Positions 8,028 through 16,508 of a stretch of 64,000 nt of DNA are shown piece after piece (position 1 is the first letter of the stretch; the number at the start of each line of letters is the position of its first letter). The translations under genes and the position numbers were made by a program. The notes under the pieces are model-generated. The model did not search any database. It was not told the DNA's origin and saw only the letters and a program-made list of their open reading frames with translations. The stretch comes from Bradyrhizobium sp. SRS-191 (GTDB taxonomy: Bacteria > Pseudomonadota > Alphaproteobacteria > Rhizobiales > Xanthobacteraceae). The stretch covers positions 62,001 to 126,000 of the forward strand of contig NZ_JANBVS010000009.1 in assembly GCF_024586915.1 (NCBI RefSeq), written 5' to 3'.

Positions 8028-9029
8028 TCAATCGGGCTTCACATACTCTTTCGCGATGATCGCGGTCGCATCGTAGCCCTGGTCTGCAAAGCCCTGGGCC
8101 TGGAGCCATTTCACCTGACTGTCGATGTTCTTCACGTCGAGCTTGCCGTCGGGATCGATATAGGCGCAGTTGCCGACCACCTGATCGACCGGAAGGTTGG
8201 TGTATTTGCCGATGATCTCGAGCAGCGGCTTCGTCTTCTCGTCGATCGCAGCGTTGCCGTCCTTCACCGAAGCGAGCACTACGTCGTGATATTCGCGGTC
8301 AGCGCGCTGCAGCGACTCGAGCAGCTTGGTGACGACGGCCGTTTTGGCCAGTGTCTTCGGCCCTGCGAAGACGCCGCTGACCTGCCAGGGCGTCTCGTCG
8401 CCGACCCAGCCGAGGTGCTTGACGGCGCCCTCCTCCATCAGCTTGCGCGCGACGGAGACCGGCATCAGCGCCGCATCCACCGTCTCACCCTTGATCGCCG
8501 CGGCCATGTTCGACATCGACTGCAACGGCACGATCTTCACGTCGGCGAGCTTGAAGCCGTATTTATCGGCGAGCAGCCCGACCGAGTAGTGAAAGCTCGA
8601 TCCGACCTGGGTCATCGCCACGCGCTTGCCCGCGATGTCCTTCGGCGTCTTGAGACCGGCTTCATAGGCTTTGTTGCTCGCGAAGTAGCCGATCAACGGA
8701 TAGCCGGGGCGGTCGCGGCTCATGCCGGCGATGATCTTCAAGGCTCCCTTGCCGGCCAGGTTGTAGAGTCCCGCGGTGAACGCAGTGACGCCGACATCGA
8801 CGTCACCGGTTGCGGTGGCCACGGCGATCGGTTGCGCAGCATCGAAGAACTTCAGCTCGACGTCCAGACCAGCTTCGCGGAAGTAGCCCTTGTCCAGCGC
8901 GATGAACACCGGCGCTGACGACGACAGCCTGAGAACGCCGATCCGCAGCTTGGTGTCGTCAGCATGCGCCGCGCTGATCGAGGCCAGCATGGCAAAGGCC
9001 GTCAGAACCAGGTTCAAGCGTCGCAACAT
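8028..9029 (-). CDS. ABC transporter substrate-binding protein, NitT/TauT family
   Basis: A 333-residue exported binding protein. The signal peptide runs to about residue 24 (hydrophobic LNLVLTAFAMLASISAAHA, cleavage after AHA). The mature part begins DDTKLRIGVLRLSSSAPVF, typical of the SsuA/ThiY fold, with the paired lobes linked near residue 120. The start at 9029 is supported by GGAGAG; an upstream in-frame ATG would add a long unlikely leader. It is the first gene of the import operon. The ligand is unknown; the neighbouring gentisate genes make an aromatic acid a reasonable guess. Confidence 0.87.
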   Translation of the reverse strand: MLRRLNLVLTAFAMLASISAAHADDTKLRIGVLRLSSSAPVFIALDKGYFREAGLDVELKFFDAAQPIAVATATGDVDVGVTAFTAGLYNLAGKGALKIIAGMSRDRPGYPLIGYFASNKAYEAGLKTPKDIAGKRVAMTQVGSSFHYSVGLLADKYGFKLADVKIVPLQSMSNMAAAIKGETVDAALMPVSVARKLMEEGAVKHLGWVGDETPWQVSGVFAGPKTLAKTAVVTKLLESLQRADREYHDVVLASVKDGNAAIDEKTKPLLEIIGKYTNLPVDQVVGNCAYIDPDGKLDVKNIDSQVKWLQAQGFADQGYDATAIIAKEYVKPD

Positions 9030-9146
9030 CAAGCTCTCCAAGATCCGGCCCGTGCGGACCTTCGGCCCGGGGGTGATGCCGACTTGTTGCAATATTTCGT
9101 GCTCGATGTCGCGGCAAATTTTCGCGGAGTTCGAGGCACGCGCCCC

Positions 9147-9845
9147 TCAGATGCTGGGAGCGTCGAGGGTGTCGAGCCAGGACGCGAAAGCCTGCGCCAG
9201 TTCGTCCATGACGGCCTCAGCGTCCTTGCCGGACCGCGCGGGAACGTGGAAGGCATGATCGGCATGCGCGATGCGATGCAACGTCGCGCGCAGCCCGAGC
9301 CGCTTCACGACCGGCTCGAGCAGCTCCATTTCCGCGAGCTTGTCGCGGGTTCCCTGGAGAAAGAGCATGGGCACCTCGACCGCATCGAGATGGTCGGCGC
9401 GCGCCACCGACGGCTTGCCGGCGGGATGCAGTGGAAAGCCGAGGAAGGCGAGCCCCGACACGCCCGGTAGCGGTGCCAGACTTTGCGCTTGCGAGGTCAT
9501 GCGCGCGCCGAACGATTTGCCACCGGCGATCAGCGGCAATCCGGGACAGTGCCGCGCAGCCTCGGCGACGGCGGCACGCACCGTGGCGTGGGCGAGCGCG
9601 GGCGGATCGGGGCGCTTGCTGCCCTTCTCCATGTAGGGAAACTGGAAGCGCAGCGTGGCGATGCCGTGCTTCGCAAGGCGCTCCGCCGCCTTGGTCATGA
9701 AGGCGTGGGTCATGCCGGCGCCGGCCCCATGGGCAAACACAAAGCAGGCGCGCGCCTGCGGAGGCATGATGAACAGCGCGGACACGGTGCCCGCGCCGTC
9801 GATCGAGAGGGAGAGGGAGCGCGCCTGGAGGTCGGTCATGCCCAT
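9147..9845 (-). CDS. Alpha/beta hydrolase, KANL3/Tex30-like
   Basis: A 232-residue single-domain alpha/beta hydrolase. The oxyanion strand HGAGAG comes at about residue 35, the nucleophile elbow GKSFGAR (Ser at about 108), the acid within GTRDK and the His within HADHAFHV near residue 206. The set is complete, so it is probably active. Dienelactone-hydrolase-like proteins of this subgroup have no general assigned substrate. It lies 117 bp upstream of the ABC operon on the same strand and could be a thioesterase or esterase for that pathway, but nothing in the sequence proves it. Two in-frame ATGs (9845, 9839) are possible; neither has a strong ribosome binding site. Confidence 0.8.
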   Translation of the reverse strand: MGMTDLQARSLSLSIDGAGTVSALFIMPPQARACFVFAHGAGAGMTHAFMTKAAERLAKHGIATLRFQFPYMEKGSKRPDPPALAHATVRAAVAEAARHCPGLPLIAGGKSFGARMTSQAQSLAPLPGVSGLAFLGFPLHPAGKPSVARADHLDAVEVPMLFLQGTRDKLAEMELLEPVVKRLGLRATLHRIAHADHAFHVPARSGKDAEAVMDELAQAFASWLDTLDAPSI

Positions 9846-9901
9846 GTCTTGTGAGCGCGCTCGCCTTGAGTCAATTCCATCAGTCTCAACCCCGCGACGG
9901 C

Positions 9902-11935
9902 TCAGGCCGCGGTCCGGATCGTCTGCAGGAAATCGGCGACATTGCTGCGCAGCGACGCCGCCTGCTGTTGTAGCGCGGCGGCCGCGGTGAGCGCGGCCTC
10001 GGCGCCGGCATCGGTCTGGCCGGCGACCGCCTTGACGTCGCCGATCTCCTGCGTCACCGCTGCGGTCCCGCTGGCGGCCTGTTCGACATTGCGGGCGATC
10101 TCGCTGGTCGCGGCGCCCTGCTGCTCCACCGCCGCCGCAATGGCGTTGGAGATCTCCGCGATTTCGCGCACGGTCGTGCCGAACTGCGCGATCGCCCCCA
10201 CCGTCTCCCCGGTCGCGCTCTGGATGGTGGCGATCTGGCTCGAGATCTGTTCGGTGGCCTGCGCCGTCTGCGAGGCCAGGTTCTTCACCTCGCTCGCGAC
10301 GATCGCAAAGCCCCTGCCCGCCTCGCCGGCGCGCGCCGCCTCGATGGTCGCATTCAGCGCCAGCAGATTGGTCTGGCTCGCGATCGCCTGGATCAGCTGC
10401 ACGATCGTGCCGATCCGCTCCGCAGCGCTGGACAGGCCGTTGATCAGCTCTGACGTGCGTTCGGTCTCCTGCGTCGCGCGGCTCGACACGGCCACCGAGC
10501 GCTGCACCTGGCCGGAGATCTCGCGGATCGAGGCCGCGAGCTCCTGGGTCGCAGATGCGACGGTCTGCACGTTGACCGACGCCTGCTCGGCGCGGCTCGC
10601 CACCGCCTCCGCGAGGCCCCGGCCGCGCTCGGCCACCTGCGCCAGCTCCTTGGCGCTCTGGCCCATCTCGCTCGCGCGCCCACCGACGCCGGTGATCACG
10701 CCCTGCATGCCCTGTTCGAAGCGGCCGGCGAGATCGGCCATCATGCGCGCCCGCTCGGCTTCCGCAGCCTCGCGCTGCGCGGCAGCCTCCTGCTCCATGC
10801 GGCGCACGGCAAGCGCATTGTCGCGGAACACCTCGACCGCGCGCGCCATCCGGCCGATCTCGTCGCGCTGCTCGCCACCGGGAATCGGCTGCTCCAGCTC
10901 GCCCGAGGCCAGCGACTGCATCCGTTCCGTCATGCTGCGGATCGGGCCGGACACGCTGGCGCCGATGAGCCACGCCAGCACGGCGCCGAACACGACCGCT
11001 CCTGCTGCCGTTACGATGATGGTCTGCTTGGTTTCCTGAACCGCCACTCCCGTCTTCGCAGCCTGCTCCTTGCGGGCCGTATCGAGCTGCCGGTTGATCT
11101 GACCGACCTGCGCCTCGATCGACGCACTGGCCTTGGCGAGTTCGCCCTGCTTGGCGCGCAGATCGGCCGCGACCTTCGTCACGTCGTCGAGCGCGGTCGC
11201 GTCAGCCGTCACGGCGTCCTTCAGCGCCGCGACCAGCGCCTTCAGTTTGGCATCATCGATATCGGCGATCTCGGCTTCGGTATCGGCGAGCGCCAGCTTG
11301 GCGTAGACAAAGGTGAGCTTGGCGTCCTCGGCGTCGTTCGGCGACAAAGTGCTGGTGTAGCGCATCACCGAAACGCGCGACGCATCGACGACGCTGGCGA
11401 GGCGCAGGGGATTGAGCAGAGGCTCGCGGCCTGCACGATTGGCGAGGGCGACCTGGATGCCGCCGACATTGACGCCAGCGACGGCGCCGAGCGTGTCGGT
11501 CTTGGTCGAGGCCGCACGCAGGCGGTCGACGGCTTCTGCGGCCGCGGCGAACGACGCGCGATAACTCGCGAGCGCGCTGCGCACCGGCGCGGCGCCGTCG
11601 GCGATCACCTTCAGCTTGCCCGACTGCTTCTCGACCTCGTCGGCAAGACCGGCGACCGCATCGATGGCCTTGCCAGCGGCATCCTTGTCACCGACGCTCC
11701 AGGTGCGGATGAACTTCTCGACGGCGCTGTTGGCCGTGAGCAACGCCGCGCGGACCTGCGACATGCCGGCATCACCGGCCGCGCTGGTGACGAGCTCGTC
11801 GACCGTTCCGCCGATCCGCCCGACCTGGCTCATGGCGAAGCCGCCGAGCAGCACCAGGAAGCTCAGGATCAGCGCAAAGCCGCCGAAGATCCGGGGACGG
11901 ATGCCGATCCACGACAACATCGAAGAAAATTTCAT
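9902..11935 (-). CDS. Methyl-accepting chemotaxis protein
   Basis: A 677-residue transmembrane chemoreceptor. TM1 is at about residues 16-36, followed by a long, Ala-rich, all-helical periplasmic domain of about 260 residues, TM2 at about 300-322, a HAMP domain (SGPIRSMTERMQSLASGEL onward) and the cytoplasmic signalling domain with the conserved hairpin tip near residues 515-550 (NLLALNATIEAARAGEAGRGF). There is no C-terminal CheR-docking pentapeptide. The large helical sensor fits a helical-bimodular (HBM) type module, although I cannot confirm that without a profile. It is encoded 17 bp after an orphan TRAP-type binding protein, suggesting that the two form a sensing pair. ATG at 11935. Confidence 0.9.
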   Translation of the reverse strand: MKFSSMLSWIGIRPRIFGGFALILSFLVLLGGFAMSQVGRIGGTVDELVTSAAGDAGMSQVRAALLTANSAVEKFIRTWSVGDKDAAGKAIDAVAGLADEVEKQSGKLKVIADGAAPVRSALASYRASFAAAAEAVDRLRAASTKTDTLGAVAGVNVGGIQVALANRAGREPLLNPLRLASVVDASRVSVMRYTSTLSPNDAEDAKLTFVYAKLALADTEAEIADIDDAKLKALVAALKDAVTADATALDDVTKVAADLRAKQGELAKASASIEAQVGQINRQLDTARKEQAAKTGVAVQETKQTIIVTAAGAVVFGAVLAWLIGASVSGPIRSMTERMQSLASGELEQPIPGGEQRDEIGRMARAVEVFRDNALAVRRMEQEAAAQREAAEAERARMMADLAGRFEQGMQGVITGVGGRASEMGQSAKELAQVAERGRGLAEAVASRAEQASVNVQTVASATQELAASIREISGQVQRSVAVSSRATQETERTSELINGLSSAAERIGTIVQLIQAIASQTNLLALNATIEAARAGEAGRGFAIVASEVKNLASQTAQATEQISSQIATIQSATGETVGAIAQFGTTVREIAEISNAIAAAVEQQGAATSEIARNVEQAASGTAAVTQEIGDVKAVAGQTDAGAEAALTAAAALQQQAASLRSNVADFLQTIRTAA

Positions 11936-11952
11936 GGGATTGCCCGACTGAT

Positions 11953-12933
11953 TCACGGCGTGGACCTGATGGTGGCGAGCAGCTCCTTGCCGAAGCGCTT
12001 TTCGAATTCCGGGTCGAGCGGCTTGACTGCATCGACGAAGGTCTTGCGGTCGAACGTCTCGATCACCTCCATGCCGCCCTTGCGCAGCTCGGCGAGCTTC
12101 TCGGCATCCAACTGCGCCTGCCACGTCACCTCTGCGGCCGCCTTGGCGGCTGTGATCAGAGCGTCGCGCTCGCTTGCGTCGAGCTGCTCGAATGTCGCGC
12201 GATTGGCGACGAAGGCGATCGGCGCAAAGAAGTGGCCGGTGAGGGTCAGATATTTCTGAACTTCCTCGAACCGATTGGCGGCGATCGTCGCCACGGGATT
12301 CTCCTGGCCGTCGAGGCGCCCGTCCTTGAGCGCCGCGTAGACCAGCGGAAAGTCCATCGGCAGCACCTCGGCGCCCAGCGCCTTGAACGTCATCTGATAG
12401 ACCGGATTGGGGATGACGCGGATCTTCAGACCCTTGACGTCATCGACGGACCGAACGGGCCGCTTCGAGTTGGTCAGATTGCGGAAGCCCTGCTTGCCGA
12501 GGGCGAGCAGCACCAGTCCCTTGTCGGCGAACTTGGCGCCGATCGCGGCAGCGACGGGGCCGGTGGCGACGGCCTTGGCGTGCGCGGTGTCGCGAAACAG
12601 GAAGGGGATGTCGAAGACGCCCAGTTCCGGGACCACGGCGCTGGCGATGCCGCCGGACACCACGGAGATGTCGACCGCTCCGGTGCGAGTTGCCGCGAGG
12701 ACGCCCGCCTCGCTGCCGAACGAATTGCCGGCTCGTTCGTCGATGATCAGCTTCTTTCCAGCGAGGGCCTGCAGCCTGGTCCGAAACTCGTCGGACCCGA
12801 TCTGCTGTGGATTTTGCGGCTGAGAATTGAATACCAGCGAGACCATTCGAGTCGAAGCTGCAGCTGGATGCAGGCCGAGCAGCGCCGTCGTCATCAGTCC
12901 GGCAACAAAAATGTCTCGAAGCTGTCTGCGCAT
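11953..12933 (-). CDS. TRAP-type C4-dicarboxylate-like solute-binding protein (DctP family)
   Basis: A 326-residue exported protein. The signal peptide runs to about residue 27 (FVAGLMTTALLGLHPAAAS). The DctP fold shows in the central KGLKIRVIPNPVY stretch (about 168-180), where the conserved Arg contacts the ligand carboxylate, followed by the DGQENPV segment. No DctQ or DctM membrane subunits are encoded nearby. Instead the next gene is a chemoreceptor, 17 bp downstream. A role as a periplasmic ligand sensor rather than a transport component is therefore likely, though distant dctQM genes cannot be excluded. The ligand is unknown; organic acids are typical for the family. Confidence 0.88.
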   Translation of the reverse strand: MRRQLRDIFVAGLMTTALLGLHPAAASTRMVSLVFNSQPQNPQQIGSDEFRTRLQALAGKKLIIDERAGNSFGSEAGVLAATRTGAVDISVVSGGIASAVVPELGVFDIPFLFRDTAHAKAVATGPVAAAIGAKFADKGLVLLALGKQGFRNLTNSKRPVRSVDDVKGLKIRVIPNPVYQMTFKALGAEVLPMDFPLVYAALKDGRLDGQENPVATIAANRFEEVQKYLTLTGHFFAPIAFVANRATFEQLDASERDALITAAKAAAEVTWQAQLDAEKLAELRKGGMEVIETFDRKTFVDAVKPLDPEFEKRFGKELLATIRSTP

Positions 12934-13212
12934 GAGATCCCGAGCTCGTTGTTCTCCTGGCAGTCGTAGCAGGCAGATATGGTTAAGGTGTTAAAAGCGG
13001 GATCATGCCGAAATATGGCTTCGATAGTATCCTAAGTTAATCAAAGGGATCGGCCCGCTTCGCGGAACTAACAGGCGGATCTCATCGACCGGCCCGCCCC
13101 GTAAAACTACGGAGCCATGCACAGCCATCAGGACCGTCCGGGGGAGACCCGGGCGCCCCATAATTCTGATAAATAGAAACACCGAGCCGGACCGCAAGGG
13201 TAACGCGCGCAA

Positions 13213-13857
13213 CTATCTGCGCATTTCACCTGATAGGAGGACCTTGACGCCGGCAGCGGTCGGAACGGTCGACAGCAGCGCCTGCGCGACATCCGAGGCG
13301 GGAATGGGCTTGTAGTTCGGCGGGATGAGAAAGCCGACGATGGTATTGAGCGCATTGCCCCAGGCCTCGCCCGGACGGGCCGGCTGCCCCAGCTCTTCCC
13401 GCGGGCCCATGAGCAGCGAGGGCCGTGCGATGACAAGCCCAGCGAAGGGCAGCGCGCCCAGATCCTCTTCGAGCTCACCTTTCACGCGGCTGTAGAAGAT
13501 GCGCGACTTGGCATCGGCGCCCATCGCGCTGACGAGCCCGACGCGCCTGGTGCCTCCAGCAAGCGCCGCCTTGGCGACGGCGAGGTTGGCGTCGTGATCG
13601 ACCGCACGAAACGCGGCCTGGCTGCCGGCGACCTTGATGGTCGTTCCGAGCGCCAGATAAAGCTCATCAGCTGATGGCAGAGGCGTCAGCGCGGCGAAAT
13701 CGACGATATGAGCCGTCAGCTTCGGCGCAACCACCGGAGGCGCCCGGCGGCCGACGACATGGACGTGATCGACGAAGGGATCGGCGAGCAGGCCGCGCAA
13801 AAGCTCGCGGCCGACAAGGCCGGTGGCTCCAGCAATGATCACGGTGCGGTTCGCCAT
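13213..13857 (-). CDS. NAD(P)H-binding oxidoreductase, HTATIP2-like
   Basis: A 214-residue single Rossmann-domain protein. The N-terminal dinucleotide motif GATGLVG is at residues 8-14, and it has the atypical-SDR features VSAMGAD (about 111) and YSRVKGE (Tyr-x3-Lys, about 122). The length and the YSRVKGELE segment fit the HTATIP2/NAD(P)-dependent epimerase-like subgroup. The substrate is unknown. The ATG at 13857 is preceded by GTG in frame (13860). The ATG is preferred because GAGGACAG then sits at proper spacing. It is followed downstream by a 279-bp gap with no recognisable gene before the TRAP gene. Confidence 0.8.
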   Translation of the reverse strand: MANRTVIIAGATGLVGRELLRGLLADPFVDHVHVVGRRAPPVVAPKLTAHIVDFAALTPLPSADELYLALGTTIKVAGSQAAFRAVDHDANLAVAKAALAGGTRRVGLVSAMGADAKSRIFYSRVKGELEEDLGALPFAGLVIARPSLLMGPREELGQPARPGEAWGNALNTIVGFLIPPNYKPIPASDVAQALLSTVPTAAGVKVLLSGEMRR

Positions 13858-13996
13858 CACCTGTCCTCAGACTACGCCCGCCGAAGGAGATAGGCATCGT
13901 CGAGCCGAACGAAAAGCGGCCCGGACTTTTCAGCTCGGCGCCGCGGAATGACATCATGCCGCGGCGCGTTGTCGTCACGAGGCAGAGCGAAGCGCC

Positions 13997-16312
13997 TCAG
14001 GCGCCCTTGCGACGCTCCTGAGCCTTCGCCAGCGCCGCGGCGAAGGCGCCGCCGCCCGACGGCTTCTCCTCGCGCGTGGTCATGCGCGCCGCCGCCGGAG
14101 GCCGCGCACTGGTGCGCTTCTCGCCCTTGGCGGGCAGCGGATCGGACAGGCGAAGCGTCAGCGAGATGCGGTTGCGCGGAACGTCGACGTCGAGCACCTT
14201 CACCTTCACGACCTGCCCCGGCTTCACCACCTCGCGCGGATCGTTGATGCGCTTCTCGGACATCGCCGAGATGTGGATCAGGCCGTCCTGGTGCACGCCG
14301 ATATCGGCGAACGCGCCGAACGCGGCGACGTTGGTCACGGTCGCCTCCAGGATCATGCCGGGCTTGAGATGCGTGATCTTCTCGACGCCCTCCTGGAAGG
14401 TCGCGGTCTTGAACTCCGGGCGCGGGTCGCGGCCGGGTTTCTCCAGCTCCTTGATGATGTCGGTGACCGTCGGCACGCCGAAGCGCTCGTCGGCGAACTT
14501 CGCCGGATTGAGCGCCTTCAGGGTTTTGGTCTCGCCGATCAGCACCTTGATGTCGCTCTTGGTCGCTTCGAGGATCTTCTTCACGACCGGATAGGATTCG
14601 GGGTGCACGCCCGAGGCATCGAGCGGATTGTCGCCGTCGCGGATGCGCAGGAAGCCGGCGCACTGCTCGAACGCCTTCGGTCCAAGACGCGGGACTTCCT
14701 TGAGCTTGTCGCGGGTCGGGAACGGACCGTTCGCGTCGCGATGCGCGACGATGTTCTGGGCGAGCGTCTCGCCGATGCCGGAAACGCGCGCCAGCAGCGG
14801 CGCAGAGGCGGTGTTGAGATCGACGCCGACCGCGTTCACGCAGTCCTCGACGGTGGCGTCGAGTGCGCGCGCCAGCTCGTACTGGTTGAGATCGTGCTGA
14901 TACTGGCCGACGCCGATCGAGGCCGGCGGCACCTTGACGAGCTCGCCGAGCGGATCCTGCAGGCGGCGTGCGATCGAGACCGCGCCGCGGATCGAGACGT
15001 CGAGATTGGGGAATTCCTTGGCGGCGAATTCCGAGGCCGAATAGACCGACGCGCCGGCTTCCGACACGATCGCCTTGGTCAGCTTGAGGTCGGGCTTCAG
15101 CTTCATCAGGTCGTTGACCAGCTTCTCGGTCTCACGCGAGGCCGTGCCGTTGCCGATCGCGACCAGCTCGATGCGATGCTTGATGCAGAGCTGCGCCAAG
15201 GTGAGCATGCTCTCGTTCCACTGCCGCTGCGGCTCGTGCGGATAGATCGTGGCATGGTCGACGAACTTGCCGGTGCGGTCGATGACCGCGACCTTGACGC
15301 CGGTGCGGAAGCCCGGATCGAGGCCGAGCGTGGCGCGGCCGCCGGCGGGGGCGGCGAGCAGGAGATCGCGCAGGTTCGCGGCGAAGACGCGCACCGCCTC
15401 TTTCTCCGCCTCCTGCCACAGCCGCATGCGGACATCGAGCGCGAGCGAGGTCTTGATGCGGGTGCGCCAGGCCCAGCGCACGGAGTCCGACAGGAACTGA
15501 TCGGCGGGGCGGCCCTGACGCGAGATGCCGAAGGTCACCGCGATGCGGTTCTCATACAGCGACGGATCCTTCGAATCCTCCGGCTCGCCATCGCCGAAAT
15601 CGAGCTGCAGCACCTCTTCCTTCTCGCCGCGCAGCATCGCCAGGATGCGGTGCGAGGGCAGCTTGGTGAACGGCTCGGAGAAATCGAAATAGTCGGCGAA
15701 CTTGGCGCCCTCGGTCTTCTTGCCGTGGCGCACCGACGACTTCACGGCGCCGCGGGTCCACATCTCCTCGCGCAGCGAGCCGACGAGGTCGGCGTGCTCG
15801 GCGAAGCGTTCGACCAGGATCGCGCGCGCGCCGTCGAGCGCGGCCTTGACGTCCTTGACCGGATTGTCGCCGTCCTTCTTGATGAACGCCTTGGCTTCGT
15901 CTTCCGGATTCTTCATGGGATCGCCGATGAGCATGTCGGCGAGCGGCTCGAGTCCGGCCTCCTTGGCGATCTGCGCCTTGGTGCGGCGCTTCTCCTTGAA
16001 CGGCAGATAGATGTCTTCCAGTCGCGCCTTGGTGTCGGCGGTCGCCAGCGCCAGCTCGATCTCCGGCGTCATCTTGCCCTGCGACTTGATGCTCTCGATG
16101 ATCGCGGTGCGCCGTGCATCCATCTCGCGCAAGTATCGCAGCCGCTCCTCCAGAGTACGCAGCTGCGTGTCATCGAGCATGCCGGTCGCTTCCTTGCGGT
16201 AGCGCGCGATGAACGGAACGGTCGCGCCGCCGTCGAGCAGGTCGATCGCGGCCTGGACCTGGGCGTCCCTGACAGAGAGCTCAGCAGCGATGATGGAGGC
16301 AAAATTCGACAC
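13997..16312 (-). CDS. tex: Tex family transcription accessory / RNA-binding protein
   Basis: A 771-residue protein, almost the length of known Tex proteins (about 770-785). In order there is an N-terminal helical/HTH region, a YqgF-like RNase H fold with GLDPGFRTGVKVAV near residue 330, a helix-hairpin-helix section (RVSGIGETLAQNIVAHRD, about 500-520), and a C-terminal S1 domain (GMILEATVTNVAAFGAF, about 645-715) with a basic tail. Tex binds nucleic acid and acts in transcription-related processes. The start is GTG at 16312 with GGAAG six bases upstream; the open frame extends further 5' but the homologous region begins here (SNFASIIAAEL). It is divergent from the helicase gene across 196 bp. 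Confidence 0.93.
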   Translation of the reverse strand: MSNFASIIAAELSVRDAQVQAAIDLLDGGATVPFIARYRKEATGMLDDTQLRTLEERLRYLREMDARRTAIIESIKSQGKMTPEIELALATADTKARLEDIYLPFKEKRRTKAQIAKEAGLEPLADMLIGDPMKNPEDEAKAFIKKDGDNPVKDVKAALDGARAILVERFAEHADLVGSLREEMWTRGAVKSSVRHGKKTEGAKFADYFDFSEPFTKLPSHRILAMLRGEKEEVLQLDFGDGEPEDSKDPSLYENRIAVTFGISRQGRPADQFLSDSVRWAWRTRIKTSLALDVRMRLWQEAEKEAVRVFAANLRDLLLAAPAGGRATLGLDPGFRTGVKVAVIDRTGKFVDHATIYPHEPQRQWNESMLTLAQLCIKHRIELVAIGNGTASRETEKLVNDLMKLKPDLKLTKAIVSEAGASVYSASEFAAKEFPNLDVSIRGAVSIARRLQDPLGELVKVPPASIGVGQYQHDLNQYELARALDATVEDCVNAVGVDLNTASAPLLARVSGIGETLAQNIVAHRDANGPFPTRDKLKEVPRLGPKAFEQCAGFLRIRDGDNPLDASGVHPESYPVVKKILEATKSDIKVLIGETKTLKALNPAKFADERFGVPTVTDIIKELEKPGRDPRPEFKTATFQEGVEKITHLKPGMILEATVTNVAAFGAFADIGVHQDGLIHISAMSEKRINDPREVVKPGQVVKVKVLDVDVPRNRISLTLRLSDPLPAKGEKRTSARPPAAARMTTREEKPSGGGAFAAALAKAQERRKGA

Positions 16313-16508
16313 GGTGTTCTTCCGAGATTCGTGACGGGGCTGATTGGATAGGAGTCCGCGCGCGCCGGCGCAAGCGGGGCCGGAGCGCTCTGTGGGCAAC
16401 CGTGGCAAAAAAGACCGGTTGCGAATCATGTAAAACGCTGCCGCAAGCGGGCCATGTCGTTGCGCGCATGGCGCAAATCGCTGATTCTTGTGAGCTGAGG
16501 GGCGATTC

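Noticed and set aside
13003..13212. A 69-codon minus-strand frame between the TRAP and NAD(P)-binding genes
   Set aside because: Arg/Pro-rich translation without start signals; looks like non-coding sequence.
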